Source of the DNA: CAYMDD01 sp964409675
GTDB lineage: Bacteria; Pseudomonadota; Alphaproteobacteria; Rickettsiales; SXRF01
DNA length: 12,317 nucleotides
Direction: 5' to 3'
NCBI GenBank assembly: GCA_964409675.1
Contig: CAYPEF010000068.1
Location: 1-12,317, forward strand
A program made the translations under genes and the position numbers. Under the pieces are notes generated by a model, which was not told the origin of the DNA, made no database searches, and saw only the letters and a program-made list of their open reading frames with translations. This document shows positions 1-7,434 of the stretch, in pieces (the first letter of the stretch is position 1; each line of letters starts with the position of its first letter).

Positions 1-171
1 CCGCCCATCCCGCCCAAGCGCCACGCGTGGATTCGCCTTGCCGGAGGCTTCCGCCACCAGATGCGCAAACACCCGCCCGATCTGGCGCGCATCCTCCTCG
101 CTTAAAGTTTCGCCGACAATACCGCGAATGTCATATTCGCGCAGGATGGTGGGATGGAAACTATGACTCAT
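1..171 (-). CDS. phosphomannomutase/phosphoglucomutase, N-terminal fragment
   Basis: The minus strand reads an open frame of 57 codons from the ATG at 171 to the window edge, so only the N-terminus is present. It begins MSHSFHPTILREYDIRGIVG and continues through ETLSEEDARQIGRVFAH to VALGRDGR. The REYDIRG block near residues 11-17 and the ALGRDGR block near 51-57 are hallmarks of domain 1 of the alpha-D-phosphohexomutase superfamily (AlgC/ManB type), which interconverts hexose 1- and 6-phosphates through a phosphoserine. The catalytic serine lies outside the window, so substrate preference cannot be judged. No clear Shine-Dalgarno precedes the ATG; the upstream 60 bases are very AT-rich. It follows rmlA and rmlB on the same strand after a 250-base gap, which fits sugar-nucleotide supply for envelope polysaccharide. 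Confidence 0.85.
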   Translation of the reverse strand, partial: MSHSFHPTILREYDIRGIVGETLSEEDARQIGRVFAHLVAEASGKANPRVALGRDGR

Positions 172-240
172 GATTCAACCATTAGATTAGGATATTTAAT
201 TTTGCTTTTGTTTCTTATTGTTTTTTACTTTATTCACTTT

Positions 241-415
241 TCTCTCCCCCTGGAGGGGGGAGGATAGATTCGCTTAATGCTTTAGCATTTAGCGAATCTT
301 GGTGGGGGTGAAAGGACTGTCAGTAGAGCCGCACCGCCGTCACCCTCACTCAGCATTTGGCTCAAGCACTAAAGTGCTAAGCAAATGCAACCCTCTCCCC
401 TCAAGGGAGAGGGGA
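241..415. repeat. composite imperfect inverted repeat (REP/MITE-like)
   Basis: This fills most of the 250-base gap between the mutase gene and rmlA. It has two half-elements facing each other. Each half has the same three modules in the same order from the outside in: a C/T-then-G/A palindrome (246-259 on the left; 391-399 with 405-413 on the right), an AT-richer hairpin (266-280 with 285-299, 14 of 15 positions pairing; 353-359 with 382-388 plus inner arms 365-370 and 373-378), and a GGGTGA-containing stretch (305-311 on the left; the complement at 339-345 on the right). The centre is near 315-325. No coding potential is visible. It could be a pair of head-to-head REP-like units or a non-autonomous mobile element; either would be transcribed as structured RNA. 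Copy number cannot be seen from one window. Confidence 0.75.
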
Positions 416-421
416 AGCGTA

Positions 422-1294
422 TCATACCTCATGTTCCTTCAGCACATCCTTCAGGTAATCACCATAGGCATTATTATACGATCCACACAGGCTTTCAAAC
501 CGTTTGCGGTCGATGAAGCCGTTATGCAGGGCGATTTCCTCAATGCAGGCGATCTTGCGGCCCTGCCGCGCTTCAATCGTCTGCACGAACTGCGCCGCCG
601 CCAGAAGCGAGTCCGCCGTGCCGGTATCCAGCCACGCCATGCCGCGGTTCAGCCGCTCCACTTGCAACGCACCCGCCGCGAGGTAAGCGCGGTTGACATC
701 GGTAATCTCCAGCTCGCCACGTGCCGAGGGCTTGAGCGAGGCGGCAATCTGCGCCACCTTCGCATCGTAAAAATACAACCCTGTCACCGCCCAATGCGAT
801 TTCGGCTGTTTTGGCTTTTCCTGCAAATCAATTACCTTGCCTTCCGCATCGAACGTCGCCACGCCGTAGCGCTCAGGGTCTTTCACCTGATAGGTGAAGA
901 TGATAGCTCCATCTTTTAATGCAGCCGCCCGCTTCAGCGCCGGGGTGAGAGAACCGCCGTAGAAGAGATTATCCCCCAAAATCAGGCATACCGGCGAGTC
1001 GCCGATAAATTCCCGCCCGATGATAAACGCCTGCGCGATACCTTCCGGCTTTGCCTGCTCGGCGTAGGAAAGCGTCATGCCGATATCCGAACCATCGCCC
1101 AGCAATCCGCGGATAGATGGCAAGTCGCGCGGCGTCGAGATCACCAGCACCTCACGGATGCCCGCCAGCATCAGCACCGAAAGCGGATAATATATCATCG
1201 GCTTGTCATAGACCGGCAGCACCTGCTTGCTAAGTGCCCGCGTCATCGGCGCGAGGCGCGTGCCGGAGCCGCCGGCGAGTAAAATTCCCTTCAT
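422..1294 (-). CDS. rmlA: glucose-1-phosphate thymidylyltransferase (RmlA)
   Basis: A 290-residue protein, the usual length for RmlA/RfbA. The enzyme joins glucose 1-phosphate and dTTP to give dTDP-glucose, the first step of the cytoplasmic dTDP-L-rhamnose pathway. Visible signatures are the nucleotide-binding loop GGSGTRLAPMT at residues 8-18, KQVLPVYDKPMIYYPLS at 23-39, the metal-binding LGDN with D108, EKPK at 159-162, and WLDTGT at 221-226. The start ATG at 1294 overlaps the rmlB stop as ATGA, and an AAAGGA Shine-Dalgarno lies about 8 bases upstream inside rmlB, so the two are translationally coupled. Its stop is directly next to the composite repeat at 241-415. rmlC and rmlD are not in the window, so whether the end product is rhamnose or another deoxysugar is unknown. 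Confidence 0.97.
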   Translation of the reverse strand: MKGILLAGGSGTRLAPMTRALSKQVLPVYDKPMIYYPLSVLMLAGIREVLVISTPRDLPSIRGLLGDGSDIGMTLSYAEQAKPEGIAQAFIIGREFIGDSPVCLILGDNLFYGGSLTPALKRAAALKDGAIIFTYQVKDPERYGVATFDAEGKVIDLQEKPKQPKSHWAVTGLYFYDAKVAQIAASLKPSARGELEITDVNRAYLAAGALQVERLNRGMAWLDTGTADSLLAAAQFVQTIEARQGRKIACIEEIALHNGFIDRKRFESLCGSYNNAYGDYLKDVLKEHEV

Positions 1295-2319
1295 GCCACT
1301 TTCCTTTTATCGCTTACCGCCGCAATCCATTCCGGGTTCGCCAGATACCATTCCACCGTGGCGCGCATACCGGCATCGAATTCATAGCGTCGGGTGAAGC
1401 CCAGTTCCCGCTCGGCCAGCGCATCGTCAATCGCATAGCGCCGGTCATGGCCCGGGCGGTCGGGGACAAAGCGGATCAATTCCTCGTATTTCCTGCCGCT
1501 TGCAGGGCGAAGCTCATCCAGCGTGCGGCAGATGTTTTTCACCAGGTCAAGATTGCGCCGCTCGGCGCGGCCGCCGAAGCAGTAATGCCGCCCCGGCTCG
1601 CCCTTTTCCAGCGCCAGCAGAATGCCCGCGCAATGGTCCTCCACATGAATCCAGTCGCGCACGTTGCCGCCGTCGCCATAGACCGGTATCGGCTGGCCGG
1701 AGAGCGCCTTCGTAATCACCACCGGAATCAACTTCTCCGGCAGCTGGCGCGGGCCGTAATTATTGCTGCAATGGGTGATGATGGCAGGCAGGCCATACGT
1801 ATGATACCACGCATGCACCAGATGGTCCGCCGCCGCCTTCGATGCCGAATAGGGCGAATTGGGCGCATACGGCGAGGCTTCGCTGAAATACCCCTCCTCG
1901 CCCAGCTCGCCGAACACTTCATCGGTGGACACCTGCACATAGCGGAATCGTCCGGCCTCCGGTGCAGCAAGCCCCCTCAAGTAGCCGCGCACCGCCTCCA
2001 GCAGTGCATAGGTACCGTCGATATTGGTGGAGATGAATTCGCCGGGGCTGGCAATGGAATTATCCACGTGCGACTCAGCGGCGAAATGTACCAGCGCGTC
2101 TGGGCGGTGCTTTGCAAGCAGCGCCTCCACCAGCGCGCGGTCGCGTATATCGCCAACCACCAGCTCGGCATTAACGCCGGAGAGATTCTCGCGGTGCCCG
2201 GCATAGGTCAGCGCATCGAGCACGATCACGCGCGCGCCTTTTGCCACCGCCAGCCGCGCAAAACAACTGCCGATAAACCCGGCCCCGCCGGTAACCAGTA
2301 TGACCTGATGCTGATTCAT
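1291..2319 (-). CDS. rmlB: dTDP-glucose 4,6-dehydratase (RmlB)
   Basis: A 342-residue extended short-chain dehydrogenase. It converts dTDP-glucose to dTDP-4-keto-6-deoxyglucose using bound NAD+. The Rossmann glycine motif GGAGFIG is at residues 11-17. The dehydratase-specific STDEVFGEL is at 131-139, with catalytic T132, D133 and E134, and the YxxxK pair is Y157 and K161 in YSASK. The block around CSNNYGPRQLPEKLIP is typical of RmlB rather than of UDP-galactose epimerases. The ATG at 2319 has no strong Shine-Dalgarno. The gene leads an rmlB-rmlA pair; the 74 bases to the upstream mltG stop contain a C/G-rich inverted repeat. A long open frame on the opposite strand here is a codon-bias shadow. 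Confidence 0.96.
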   Translation of the reverse strand: MNQHQVILVTGGAGFIGSCFARLAVAKGARVIVLDALTYAGHRENLSGVNAELVVGDIRDRALVEALLAKHRPDALVHFAAESHVDNSIASPGEFISTNIDGTYALLEAVRGYLRGLAAPEAGRFRYVQVSTDEVFGELGEEGYFSEASPYAPNSPYSASKAAADHLVHAWYHTYGLPAIITHCSNNYGPRQLPEKLIPVVITKALSGQPIPVYGDGGNVRDWIHVEDHCAGILLALEKGEPGRHYCFGGRAERRNLDLVKNICRTLDELRPASGRKYEELIRFVPDRPGHDRRYAIDDALAERELGFTRRYEFDAGMRATVEWYLANPEWIAAVSDKRKVA

Positions 2320-2367
2320 GCCTACGGTTTAAGATGTTTTCTGGCGTTTGTCATCCCGTGAAATTCT

Positions 2368-2389
2368 CCCTCCCCCCTCCAGGGGAGGG
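2368..2389. repeat. C/G-rich inverted repeat resembling the outer module of the 241-415 element
   Basis: Arms CCCTCCCC (2368-2375) and GGGGAGGG (2382-2389) pair perfectly around a 6-base centre. The surrounding TCCCCCCTCCAGGGGAGGG text closely resembles the outer palindromes of the composite repeat at 241-415, but the AT-rich hairpin and GGGTGA modules are missing. It starts a few bases after the mltG stop (transcription runs leftwards) and could act as a weak terminator or transcript 3' end between mltG and rmlB, though no good T-run follows on the minus strand. Confidence 0.5.
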
Positions 2390-2393
2390 CTAT

Positions 2394-3368
2394 TTATTTC
2401 CCCCGCTGCTCGGCCTGCACCTTGCGCAGGCGCTGCACATTGGCCTCGTGCTCGGCGAGGGTCTTGGCAAAGCGGTGGCCGCCGTTGCCGGTGGCGACGA
2501 AATAAATATCCTGCGTTTGCGGCGGGTTCAGCACCGCCTCGATCGAGGCGCGGCCCGGGTTGGCAATTGGTCCCGGCGGCAGGCCGTCGATGACATAAGT
2601 GTTATAGGGCAGCTCACGCTTTAAATCCGACAGCAATAATGGCCGCGTCATCGCCCCTTCCGCCTGTTCGATGGCGTAGCGGGTGGTGGGATCGGCCTGC
2701 AGCTTCATGCCAATTTTGAGGCGGTTCAGATACACCGAAGCCACCTGCCCGCGCTCGGACGGGATGCCGGTTTCCTTCTCCACGATGGAGGCCAGCGTCA
2801 GCGCCTCGCGCGGGTCTTTCAGCGGCAGGCCGGGCTGGCGCTTCTCCCACTGCTCCTGCAGCACCTGCCGCAGGCTCACGCGCATGCGCTCCACGATATC
2901 AGCGCGCGCATCGCCGTAACTGTAATGATAGGTCTCGGGCAGCAGCGAGCCTTCCGGGATATCGGCGGGCAATTCACCACTTAAGGAGGGGTCTTTTTCC
3001 AGCAGCGCACGCGCCTCGCGTACCGTCAACCCTTCGGCCAGCGTGAATTTGCGAATGACGGTTTTTCCTTCCGCCAGCATCTCCATTACCCCCTGCGGCG
3101 TGATACCCGCCGGAAACGCATATTCCCCCGCCTTGAAGCGCCCGTTCTGCTTGAGCAGCGCCGCCGCCATTTTGAAGGTGAATGACGAAGGAATCACGCC
3201 TTCATATTGCAGCGTATCGCAGATCATTTGAAAGCCGGAGCCCTTGGGGAATACCAGCGTTTTGCTCTCGGTAAGGGGACCGGCATGGGTGAAGGAATAG
3301 ATGGCATAACCCGCTGCCAAAGCAACAACGAGTATGCAGAAGGCAAATATTTTCAGAAGCGTGCGCAT
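2394..3368 (-). CDS. mltG: endolytic murein transglycosylase MltG (YceG-like)
   Basis: A 324-residue inner-membrane protein. A single hydrophobic N-terminal segment (about residues 6-25) anchors it with the catalytic part in the periplasm. MltG cleaves nascent glycan strands and is thought to set their length. A LysM-like region (about 35-105) precedes the YceG catalytic domain. ASIVEKET at 193-200 carries the presumed catalytic glutamate E197, equivalent to E218 of E. coli MltG. LQADPT (223-228), the NTY of LPYNTYVIDGLPPGPIANPG, and the YFVATGNGGHRF block are all typical. The ATG at 3368 has TAAGG about 8 bases upstream. It lies 56 bases after fabF on the same strand, the usual alphaproteobacterial order acpP-fabF-mltG. 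Confidence 0.95.
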   Translation of the reverse strand: MRTLLKIFAFCILVVALAAGYAIYSFTHAGPLTESKTLVFPKGSGFQMICDTLQYEGVIPSSFTFKMAAALLKQNGRFKAGEYAFPAGITPQGVMEMLAEGKTVIRKFTLAEGLTVREARALLEKDPSLSGELPADIPEGSLLPETYHYSYGDARADIVERMRVSLRQVLQEQWEKRQPGLPLKDPREALTLASIVEKETGIPSERGQVASVYLNRLKIGMKLQADPTTRYAIEQAEGAMTRPLLLSDLKRELPYNTYVIDGLPPGPIANPGRASIEAVLNPPQTQDIYFVATGNGGHRFAKTLAEHEANVQRLRKVQAEQRGK

Positions 3369-3381
3369 GGGTTAGCCTTAC

Positions 3382-3401
3382 CCTTTTTCGCACCAAAAAG
3401 G
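3382..3401 (-). other. small hairpin between fabF and mltG
   Basis: CCTTTTT (3382-3388) and AAAAAGG (3395-3401) pair perfectly around the 6-base centre CGCACC. On the minus strand it lies in the fabF-mltG gap, ending about 13 bases before the mltG ATG and just upstream of its ribosome-binding region. It could modulate mltG translation or protect an RNA end. The stem is A/T-rich and short, so chance is possible. Confidence 0.3.
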
Positions 3402-3424
3402 AAGTGGCGCGCCTTCGGAATCAA

Positions 3425-4681
3425 TCAGACCCGCGTAAACACCAGGCTGGCGTTGGTGCCGCCGAAGCCGAAGGAGTTGGAAAGCACCGTATCAATCTTG
3501 CGCTGCTTGGCTTTCAGCGGCACTAAATCAATATCGCAATTCTCCGATGGATCTTCCAGGTTGAGCGTGGGCGGCGCTATCTGGTCGCGCAGGGCCAGCA
3601 GCGAGAAAATCGCTTCCACGCTCCCAGCGCCGCCGAGCAGATGGCCGATGGCGGATTTGGTGGAGGACATAGAGAGCTTATAGGCGTGCTCGCCGAACAG
3701 GCGCTTCACCGCGCCGAGCTCAATTTCATCGCCCAGCGGCGTGGAGGTGCCGTGCGCATTGATGTAATCGATTTTCTCCGGCGCGATCTTCGCGTTGGCC
3801 AGCGCCGCCTTCATGGCGCGGAAGCCGCCGTCGCCCTCGGGGCTGGGGGCGGTGATGTGATACGCATCGCCGGAAAGGCCATAGCCAATCAGTTCGCCGT
3901 ATATCTTCGCGCCGCGCGCCTTCGCGTGTTCGTATTCTTCCAGCACCACCACGCCGGAGCCTTCGCCCATCACGAACCCGTCGCGGCCCTTATCCCACGG
4001 GCGGGAGCCTTTTTCGGGCGTGTCGTTATAGGAGGTGGAGAGCGCCTTGCAGGCGGCGAATCCGGCTAATCCTAAGCGGCAGATGGTCGCCTCGGCGCTG
4101 CCCGCCACCATCACGTCGGCATCGCCGTGCTGGATCAGGCGCCCGGCGTCACCGATGGCGTGCGCGCCGGTGGAGCAGGCCGTCACCACGGAATGGTTGG
4201 GGCCTTTCAGCCCGTGCTTGATGGAAACCTGCCCGGAGGCGAGATTGATCAGACAGGCGGGGATGAAAAACGGGCCGACGCGGCGCGGGCCTTTTTCTTT
4301 CAGCGTCAGTGCCATCTCTTCGATCAGCGGCAACCCGCCAATGCCGGAGCCAATCAGCACGCCGGTGCGTTCCTGGTCTTCCTGGCTTTCCGGCTTCCAG
4401 CCCGAATCGGCAATCGCCATGTCGGCAGCAGCGACGGCGAAATGGATGAAATCATCCATCTTCTTCTGCTCTTTCACCGGGATGAAATCATCCACGTTGA
4501 ACTCGCCGGGATGCGCGCCGCGCGGCACCTGCCCGGCAATGCGCGCCGGTAAATCAGACACATCAAAACGGGTGATGGCGCTTAAGCCGGATTTCCCGGC
4601 AATCAGGCGCTCCCAAGACGTAGTCACCCCGCTTCCGAGCGGGGTAACAAGGCCGATACCGGTGACGACGACGCGTCGCAT
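3425..4681 (-). CDS. fabF: 3-oxoacyl-ACP synthase II (FabF)
   Basis: A 418-residue condensing enzyme of the thiolase fold, the usual FabF length. It elongates acyl-ACP with malonyl-ACP in the cytoplasm. The nucleophile C169 lies in TACSTGAHAIGDA, the two catalytic histidines are H310 (NAHGTSTPLGD) and H347 (KSAIGHLLGGAG), and K342 sits in the conserved STKS segment. The C-terminal NSFGFGGTNASL glycine loop is intact. These Cys-His-His residues mark it as a FabB/FabF enzyme rather than FabH. Its ATG lies 17 bases after the acpP stop, so it is co-transcribed with acpP, but no AGGA-like ribosome-binding site is visible in that gap; coupling to acpP translation is likely. Confidence 0.97.
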   Translation of the reverse strand: MRRVVVTGIGLVTPLGSGVTTSWERLIAGKSGLSAITRFDVSDLPARIAGQVPRGAHPGEFNVDDFIPVKEQKKMDDFIHFAVAAADMAIADSGWKPESQEDQERTGVLIGSGIGGLPLIEEMALTLKEKGPRRVGPFFIPACLINLASGQVSIKHGLKGPNHSVVTACSTGAHAIGDAGRLIQHGDADVMVAGSAEATICRLGLAGFAACKALSTSYNDTPEKGSRPWDKGRDGFVMGEGSGVVVLEEYEHAKARGAKIYGELIGYGLSGDAYHITAPSPEGDGGFRAMKAALANAKIAPEKIDYINAHGTSTPLGDEIELGAVKRLFGEHAYKLSMSSTKSAIGHLLGGAGSVEAIFSLLALRDQIAPPTLNLEDPSENCDIDLVPLKAKQRKIDTVLSNSFGFGGTNASLVFTRV

Positions 4682-4698
4682 ATCAGGAATATATGAAG

Positions 4699-4944
4699 TT
4701 AAGCGGCGGCTTGAGCGTGCTGCTCAATGTAGGTGATGGCGTCCTGGATGGTGAGGATTTTCTCGGCGGCGTCATCGGGAATTTCGCAGTTGAATTCTTC
4801 CTCGAAGGCCATCACCAGTTCCACGGTGTCGAGGGAGTCGGCGCCGAGATCGTCGATGAAGCTGGCTTCCGGCACGGCCTTGGATTCTTCCACGCCCAGA
4901 TGTTCGACAACGATTTTCTTCACGCGTGCTGCGATATCGCTCAT
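4699..4944 (-). CDS. acpP: acyl carrier protein
   Basis: An 81-residue acidic protein with the classic ACP layout. The phosphopantetheine attachment serine is S37 in GADSLDTVELVMAFEEEF. The predicted helices (about 2-15, 36-50 and 65-76) and the length match the family. It carries growing acyl chains in fatty acid synthesis and also supplies acyl groups to lipid A and phospholipid enzymes. The ATG at 4944 has AAGGA about 7 bases upstream. In most relatives fabG precedes it directly; here a foreign-looking gene (5077-6219) separates them, and a separate promoter candidate lies in the 132 bases upstream of acpP. Confidence 0.98.
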   Translation of the reverse strand: MSDIAARVKKIVVEHLGVEESKAVPEASFIDDLGADSLDTVELVMAFEEEFNCEIPDDAAEKILTIQDAITYIEQHAQAAA

Positions 4945-4991
4945 GGTGGTGTCCTTACAGTATGGTTAGAATAATGTCGTTAAGCTCGAAC

Positions 4992-5019
4992 TGATTACAG
5001 GATTTTGCGCGGGCGTCAA
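4992..5019 (-). promoter_or_regulatory. candidate acpP promoter
   Basis: On the minus strand a good -35, TTGACG (5014-5019), is followed after 16 bases by a poor -10, TAATCA (4992-4997). The -35 motif is the stronger part; alphaproteobacterial -10 boxes are often degenerate. A second possible pair is TTGAGT (5075-5080) with TATACT (5054-5059), whose 15-base spacing is short. Either would give acpP-fabF-mltG expression independent of the inserted upstream gene. Judged by eye only. Confidence 0.4.
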
Positions 5020-5076
5020 CCGATAAAATGGGTCTATAAGTATGATGTACTCAAGTATAATAAACTTCCTTATGAC

Positions 5077-6219
5077 TCAATATTGAGCTGGAGCTAAATC
5101 ATGATCTCCATATTTGTGCTCTACTAAACCCGACCGGATTTCAGCCCAACGCATTAAACTTAACTCTCTATATTGTGATAAATTTTTTGCCGCTTCTTCC
5201 ATTTGCGCTTTATTTATGGGTTCTACACCCCATTCAGCCAAAGCGCCTTCAAAAACTTCCCAAGCGGCATTAATTAGCTTTCTGTAATTAAATTGAAAAT
5301 TATCCTTATGCTTTAGTTTTGTACGATGAATATATAGGGCTAAAAAATCAAAAGTATCATAAAGTCGAAATGCAGCAGCAGGATGATCCCGGCCCAAATA
5401 AATATTTTCTTTAGAGAATTCAGGTATCTGATATATAAGCTGCACTATTAAATAGGAAATAATTATACGGTGCAAAACTTCTGCCTCAGTATAAAGATTA
5501 TCTGTAAATGGAAATACCGCTATATTATCAAATAAAAAATTGAAGACCCACTGCATACTAAAGCAGTCAGCGTCCATTTCTAAACACTTACGTGTAATTC
5601 TGATATCTTCATCAGAATCTTTAAAGCTTTCATCAATAATGCCAGAACATCCTGAGCCATAAATTCCTGAACTCAAATGCCCATTAATAATATGACCTAA
5701 TTCATGAAAAGCGATTATCATTACTGCGATAGCAGAATGATGATGTGCATTAATTGCAGAATTTTTATTTGCCGGACAAATGGGAAATTCAAAAAAATCC
5801 ATTAGGCCATAAGGACGCCTAATAACCTCGCCTATGTGGTATGAAATTTTCTCTAGATTTCCTTCAGCGATCATAATCGGCATCATAATTGCGTCAGAAC
5901 AATTAATGCGCATTGCAACTTTTATAACCGCCTTAACAAAGGGTCGATTTAAAACCACCAATGCAAATGGCAGGGATTGAGAATCATATGCTTTTGCATT
6001 AGGAAATTTTCCCCTTGTAATACAAAATTTTATACTACGCTTAATTCCCAATCTATTTGCAATGTATTCTATACAAATATCAATGCTTGAAGCTGCATGT
6101 AAAAAATCATCCAAAGATAAAATATCTTTTAAAGGCAGTATCGGATCATTGCATTTAGTAGGATAAAAAATTTTATTTTCTACGAGTTGAATGTCATCAT
6201 CTGAAACATAATATTTCAT
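5077..6219 (-). CDS. uncharacterised HExxH zinc-metallopeptidase-like protein
   Basis: A 380-residue protein that I cannot assign to a named family. It carries a complete gluzincin-like signature: HELGH at 172-176 (with a further H181), then LEMDAD at 213-218, an ExxAD with E214 as the likely third zinc ligand, and a downstream HPAAAFR at 279-285 resembling the HPxxxxR of M48-type peptidases. A histidine-rich stretch NAHHHS (158-163) precedes the active site. The stretch around the site (164-179) is hydrophobic, but no signal peptide is seen, so it is probably cytoplasmic. Similar zinc motifs occur in ImmA/IrrE-like and Lit-like (U49) phage-exclusion peptidases; that comparison is inference. 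The gene starts 9 bases after the fabG stop with only a weak ribosome-binding site. Its base composition is strikingly AT-rich and its codons differ from fabG and acpP, which suggests transfer. Confidence 0.85.
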   Translation of the reverse strand: MKYYVSDDDIQLVENKIFYPTKCNDPILPLKDILSLDDFLHAASSIDICIEYIANRLGIKRSIKFCITRGKFPNAKAYDSQSLPFALVVLNRPFVKAVIKVAMRINCSDAIMMPIMIAEGNLEKISYHIGEVIRRPYGLMDFFEFPICPANKNSAINAHHHSAIAVMIIAFHELGHIINGHLSSGIYGSGCSGIIDESFKDSDEDIRITRKCLEMDADCFSMQWVFNFLFDNIAVFPFTDNLYTEAEVLHRIIISYLIVQLIYQIPEFSKENIYLGRDHPAAAFRLYDTFDFLALYIHRTKLKHKDNFQFNYRKLINAAWEVFEGALAEWGVEPINKAQMEEAAKNLSQYRELSLMRWAEIRSGLVEHKYGDHDLAPAQY

Positions 6220-6228
6220 TTTCTGAGA

Positions 6229-6963
6229 TCATCCCAAATACATCCCACCGTTCACATGCAGCGTCTGCCCGGTCACATACGCAGCTTCGTCGCTGGCAAG
6301 GTAGAGTGCTGCCGCGGCGATGTCCTCCGGCGATCCCATTTTGCCTTGTGGGATGGCGGGGAGGATGCGGGCTTTCTGCTCCTCCGTCAGCACGTCCGTC
6401 ATCGGCGTGGCGATGAAGCCGGGGGCGATGCAGTTGACGGTGATGCCGCGCGTGGCCACTTCCAGTGAAAGCGCCTTGGCCATGCCCTGCAAACCGGCCT
6501 TAGCGGCGCAGTAATTGGCCTGGCCGGGATTACCGGTGGAGCCAACGACGGAGGTGATAAGAATAATGCGCCCATAGCGCCGCTTCATCATGCCCTTGAG
6601 GCTCGCGCGGATGAGGCGGAAGGTGGAGGTGAGGTTGACATCAATCACCGATTGCCATTCTTCATCCTTCATGCGCATGGCGAGGTTGTCGCGCGTGATG
6701 CCGGCATTGCAGACAAGGATATCCAGGCCGCCGAGCTTTTCTTCCACTTCCTTGGCGAATCCGTCGATGGATGCAAGGTCGGAGAGATTGCAGGCCACCG
6801 GCACCGCGCCGCTCAAGCCAGCCGCTACCGCCTCCAGCTTTTCCATGCGGCTGCCGGAAACGGCAAGCTGCGCGCCCGCGCCATGCAGCGCCGTTGCAAT
6901 CGCCCCGCCAATGCCGCCGGTAGCGCCAGTGACGAGAGCTTTTTTATCGGTGAGAGAGAACAT
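6229..6963 (-). CDS. fabG: 3-oxoacyl-ACP reductase (FabG)
   Basis: A 244-residue classical short-chain dehydrogenase that reduces 3-oxoacyl-ACP with NADPH. The cofactor loop TGATGGIG is at 12-19, NAG at 86-88, N110, and the catalytic S138, Y151 and K155 (YCAAK) are all present. The C-terminus TGQTLHVNGGMYLG is typical of FabG. The frame stays open to an ATG at 7014, but I chose the ATG at 6963: it begins MFSLTDKKALVTGATGG as in the family, and AGGT lies about 9 bases upstream. With this start the gene begins 5 bases after the stop of the upstream unknown gene. The usual neighbours are displaced: fabD is separated by two unknown genes and acpP by one. Confidence 0.96.
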   Translation of the reverse strand: MFSLTDKKALVTGATGGIGGAIATALHGAGAQLAVSGSRMEKLEAVAAGLSGAVPVACNLSDLASIDGFAKEVEEKLGGLDILVCNAGITRDNLAMRMKDEEWQSVIDVNLTSTFRLIRASLKGMMKRRYGRIILITSVVGSTGNPGQANYCAAKAGLQGMAKALSLEVATRGITVNCIAPGFIATPMTDVLTEEQKARILPAIPQGKMGSPEDIAAAALYLASDEAAYVTGQTLHVNGGMYLG

Positions 6964-6968
6964 AGTAA

Positions 6969-7406
6969 TTACCTGCCCATTATTGCCCATCCATCGCTGC
7001 CCACCACATTCCATCGCGTGGCCCAGCTATACTGACCAAGCATTTCAACCGCATGATGCGCATTAAGAAACGCTCTTGTAGCATCGGTTTTGTAACCTGC
7101 TTTCATAAATTTTGAAGGAGATTTCTTCCCATAGTCTACGCCAAATGCCAGTTGCGGATGCGGTTGCGCGGCATATCCTTCAATCGTGCCTTGATAACTG
7201 AAATATTCCGGGTTTTTGAAAAAATCCTGAAACCGCAGCATGTAATCCTGCGCCTCGCCGTACGCTTTAACGGATTCGTCGAACGACAAATCTTTATGCG
7301 GCTCCGCACCGGCAACGAATGTCTGCATATCGTTACTATCGAGATAGATTCTTACATTTCCCCTATCAATGGAAATAATATTGTATTTACCATGCTTGAA
7401 TTGCAT
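6969..7406 (-). CDS. uncharacterised small protein, putative paralogue of its upstream neighbour
   Basis: A 145-residue protein from the ATG at 7406 that I do not recognise. It is soluble-looking and rich in Tyr, Phe and His, with no signal peptide or membrane segment. Residues 52-71 (AQDYMLRFQDFFKNPEYFSY) line up with residues 61-80 of the 7435-7869 product, and AH at 116-117 followed 18 residues later by GSDG (136-139) and G144 repeats that protein's ending at the same spacing. A GTG at 7466 in frame would add 20 residues and overlap the upstream gene by 32 bases, but its AGGA is too close, and the ATG leaves a normal 28-base gap. It lies between fabD and fabG with operon-like spacing and its stop overlaps the fabG ribosome-binding region. 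Confidence 0.65.
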   Translation of the reverse strand: MQFKHGKYNIISIDRGNVRIYLDSNDMQTFVAGAEPHKDLSFDESVKAYGEAQDYMLRFQDFFKNPEYFSYQGTIEGYAAQPHPQLAFGVDYGKKSPSKFMKAGYKTDATRAFLNAHHAVEMLGQYSWATRWNVVGSDGWAIMGR

Positions 7407-7434
7407 ATGCGTCTTACTTTTGTTTTTCTCTTTT

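Noticed and set aside
241..415. CRISPR array
   Set aside because: There are no regularly spaced direct repeats; the elements are inverted and the intervening segments are unequal.
299..919. Plus-strand open frame of 206 codons
   Set aside because: It begins in the composite repeat and runs antisense through rmlA; no ribosome-binding site and no domain.
1234..2361. Long plus-strand open frame of 375 codons
   Set aside because: It is antisense to rmlB, which has all family motifs. The translation is rich in Arg, His and Ala without any recognisable domain, as expected for a mirror frame in GC-rich DNA.
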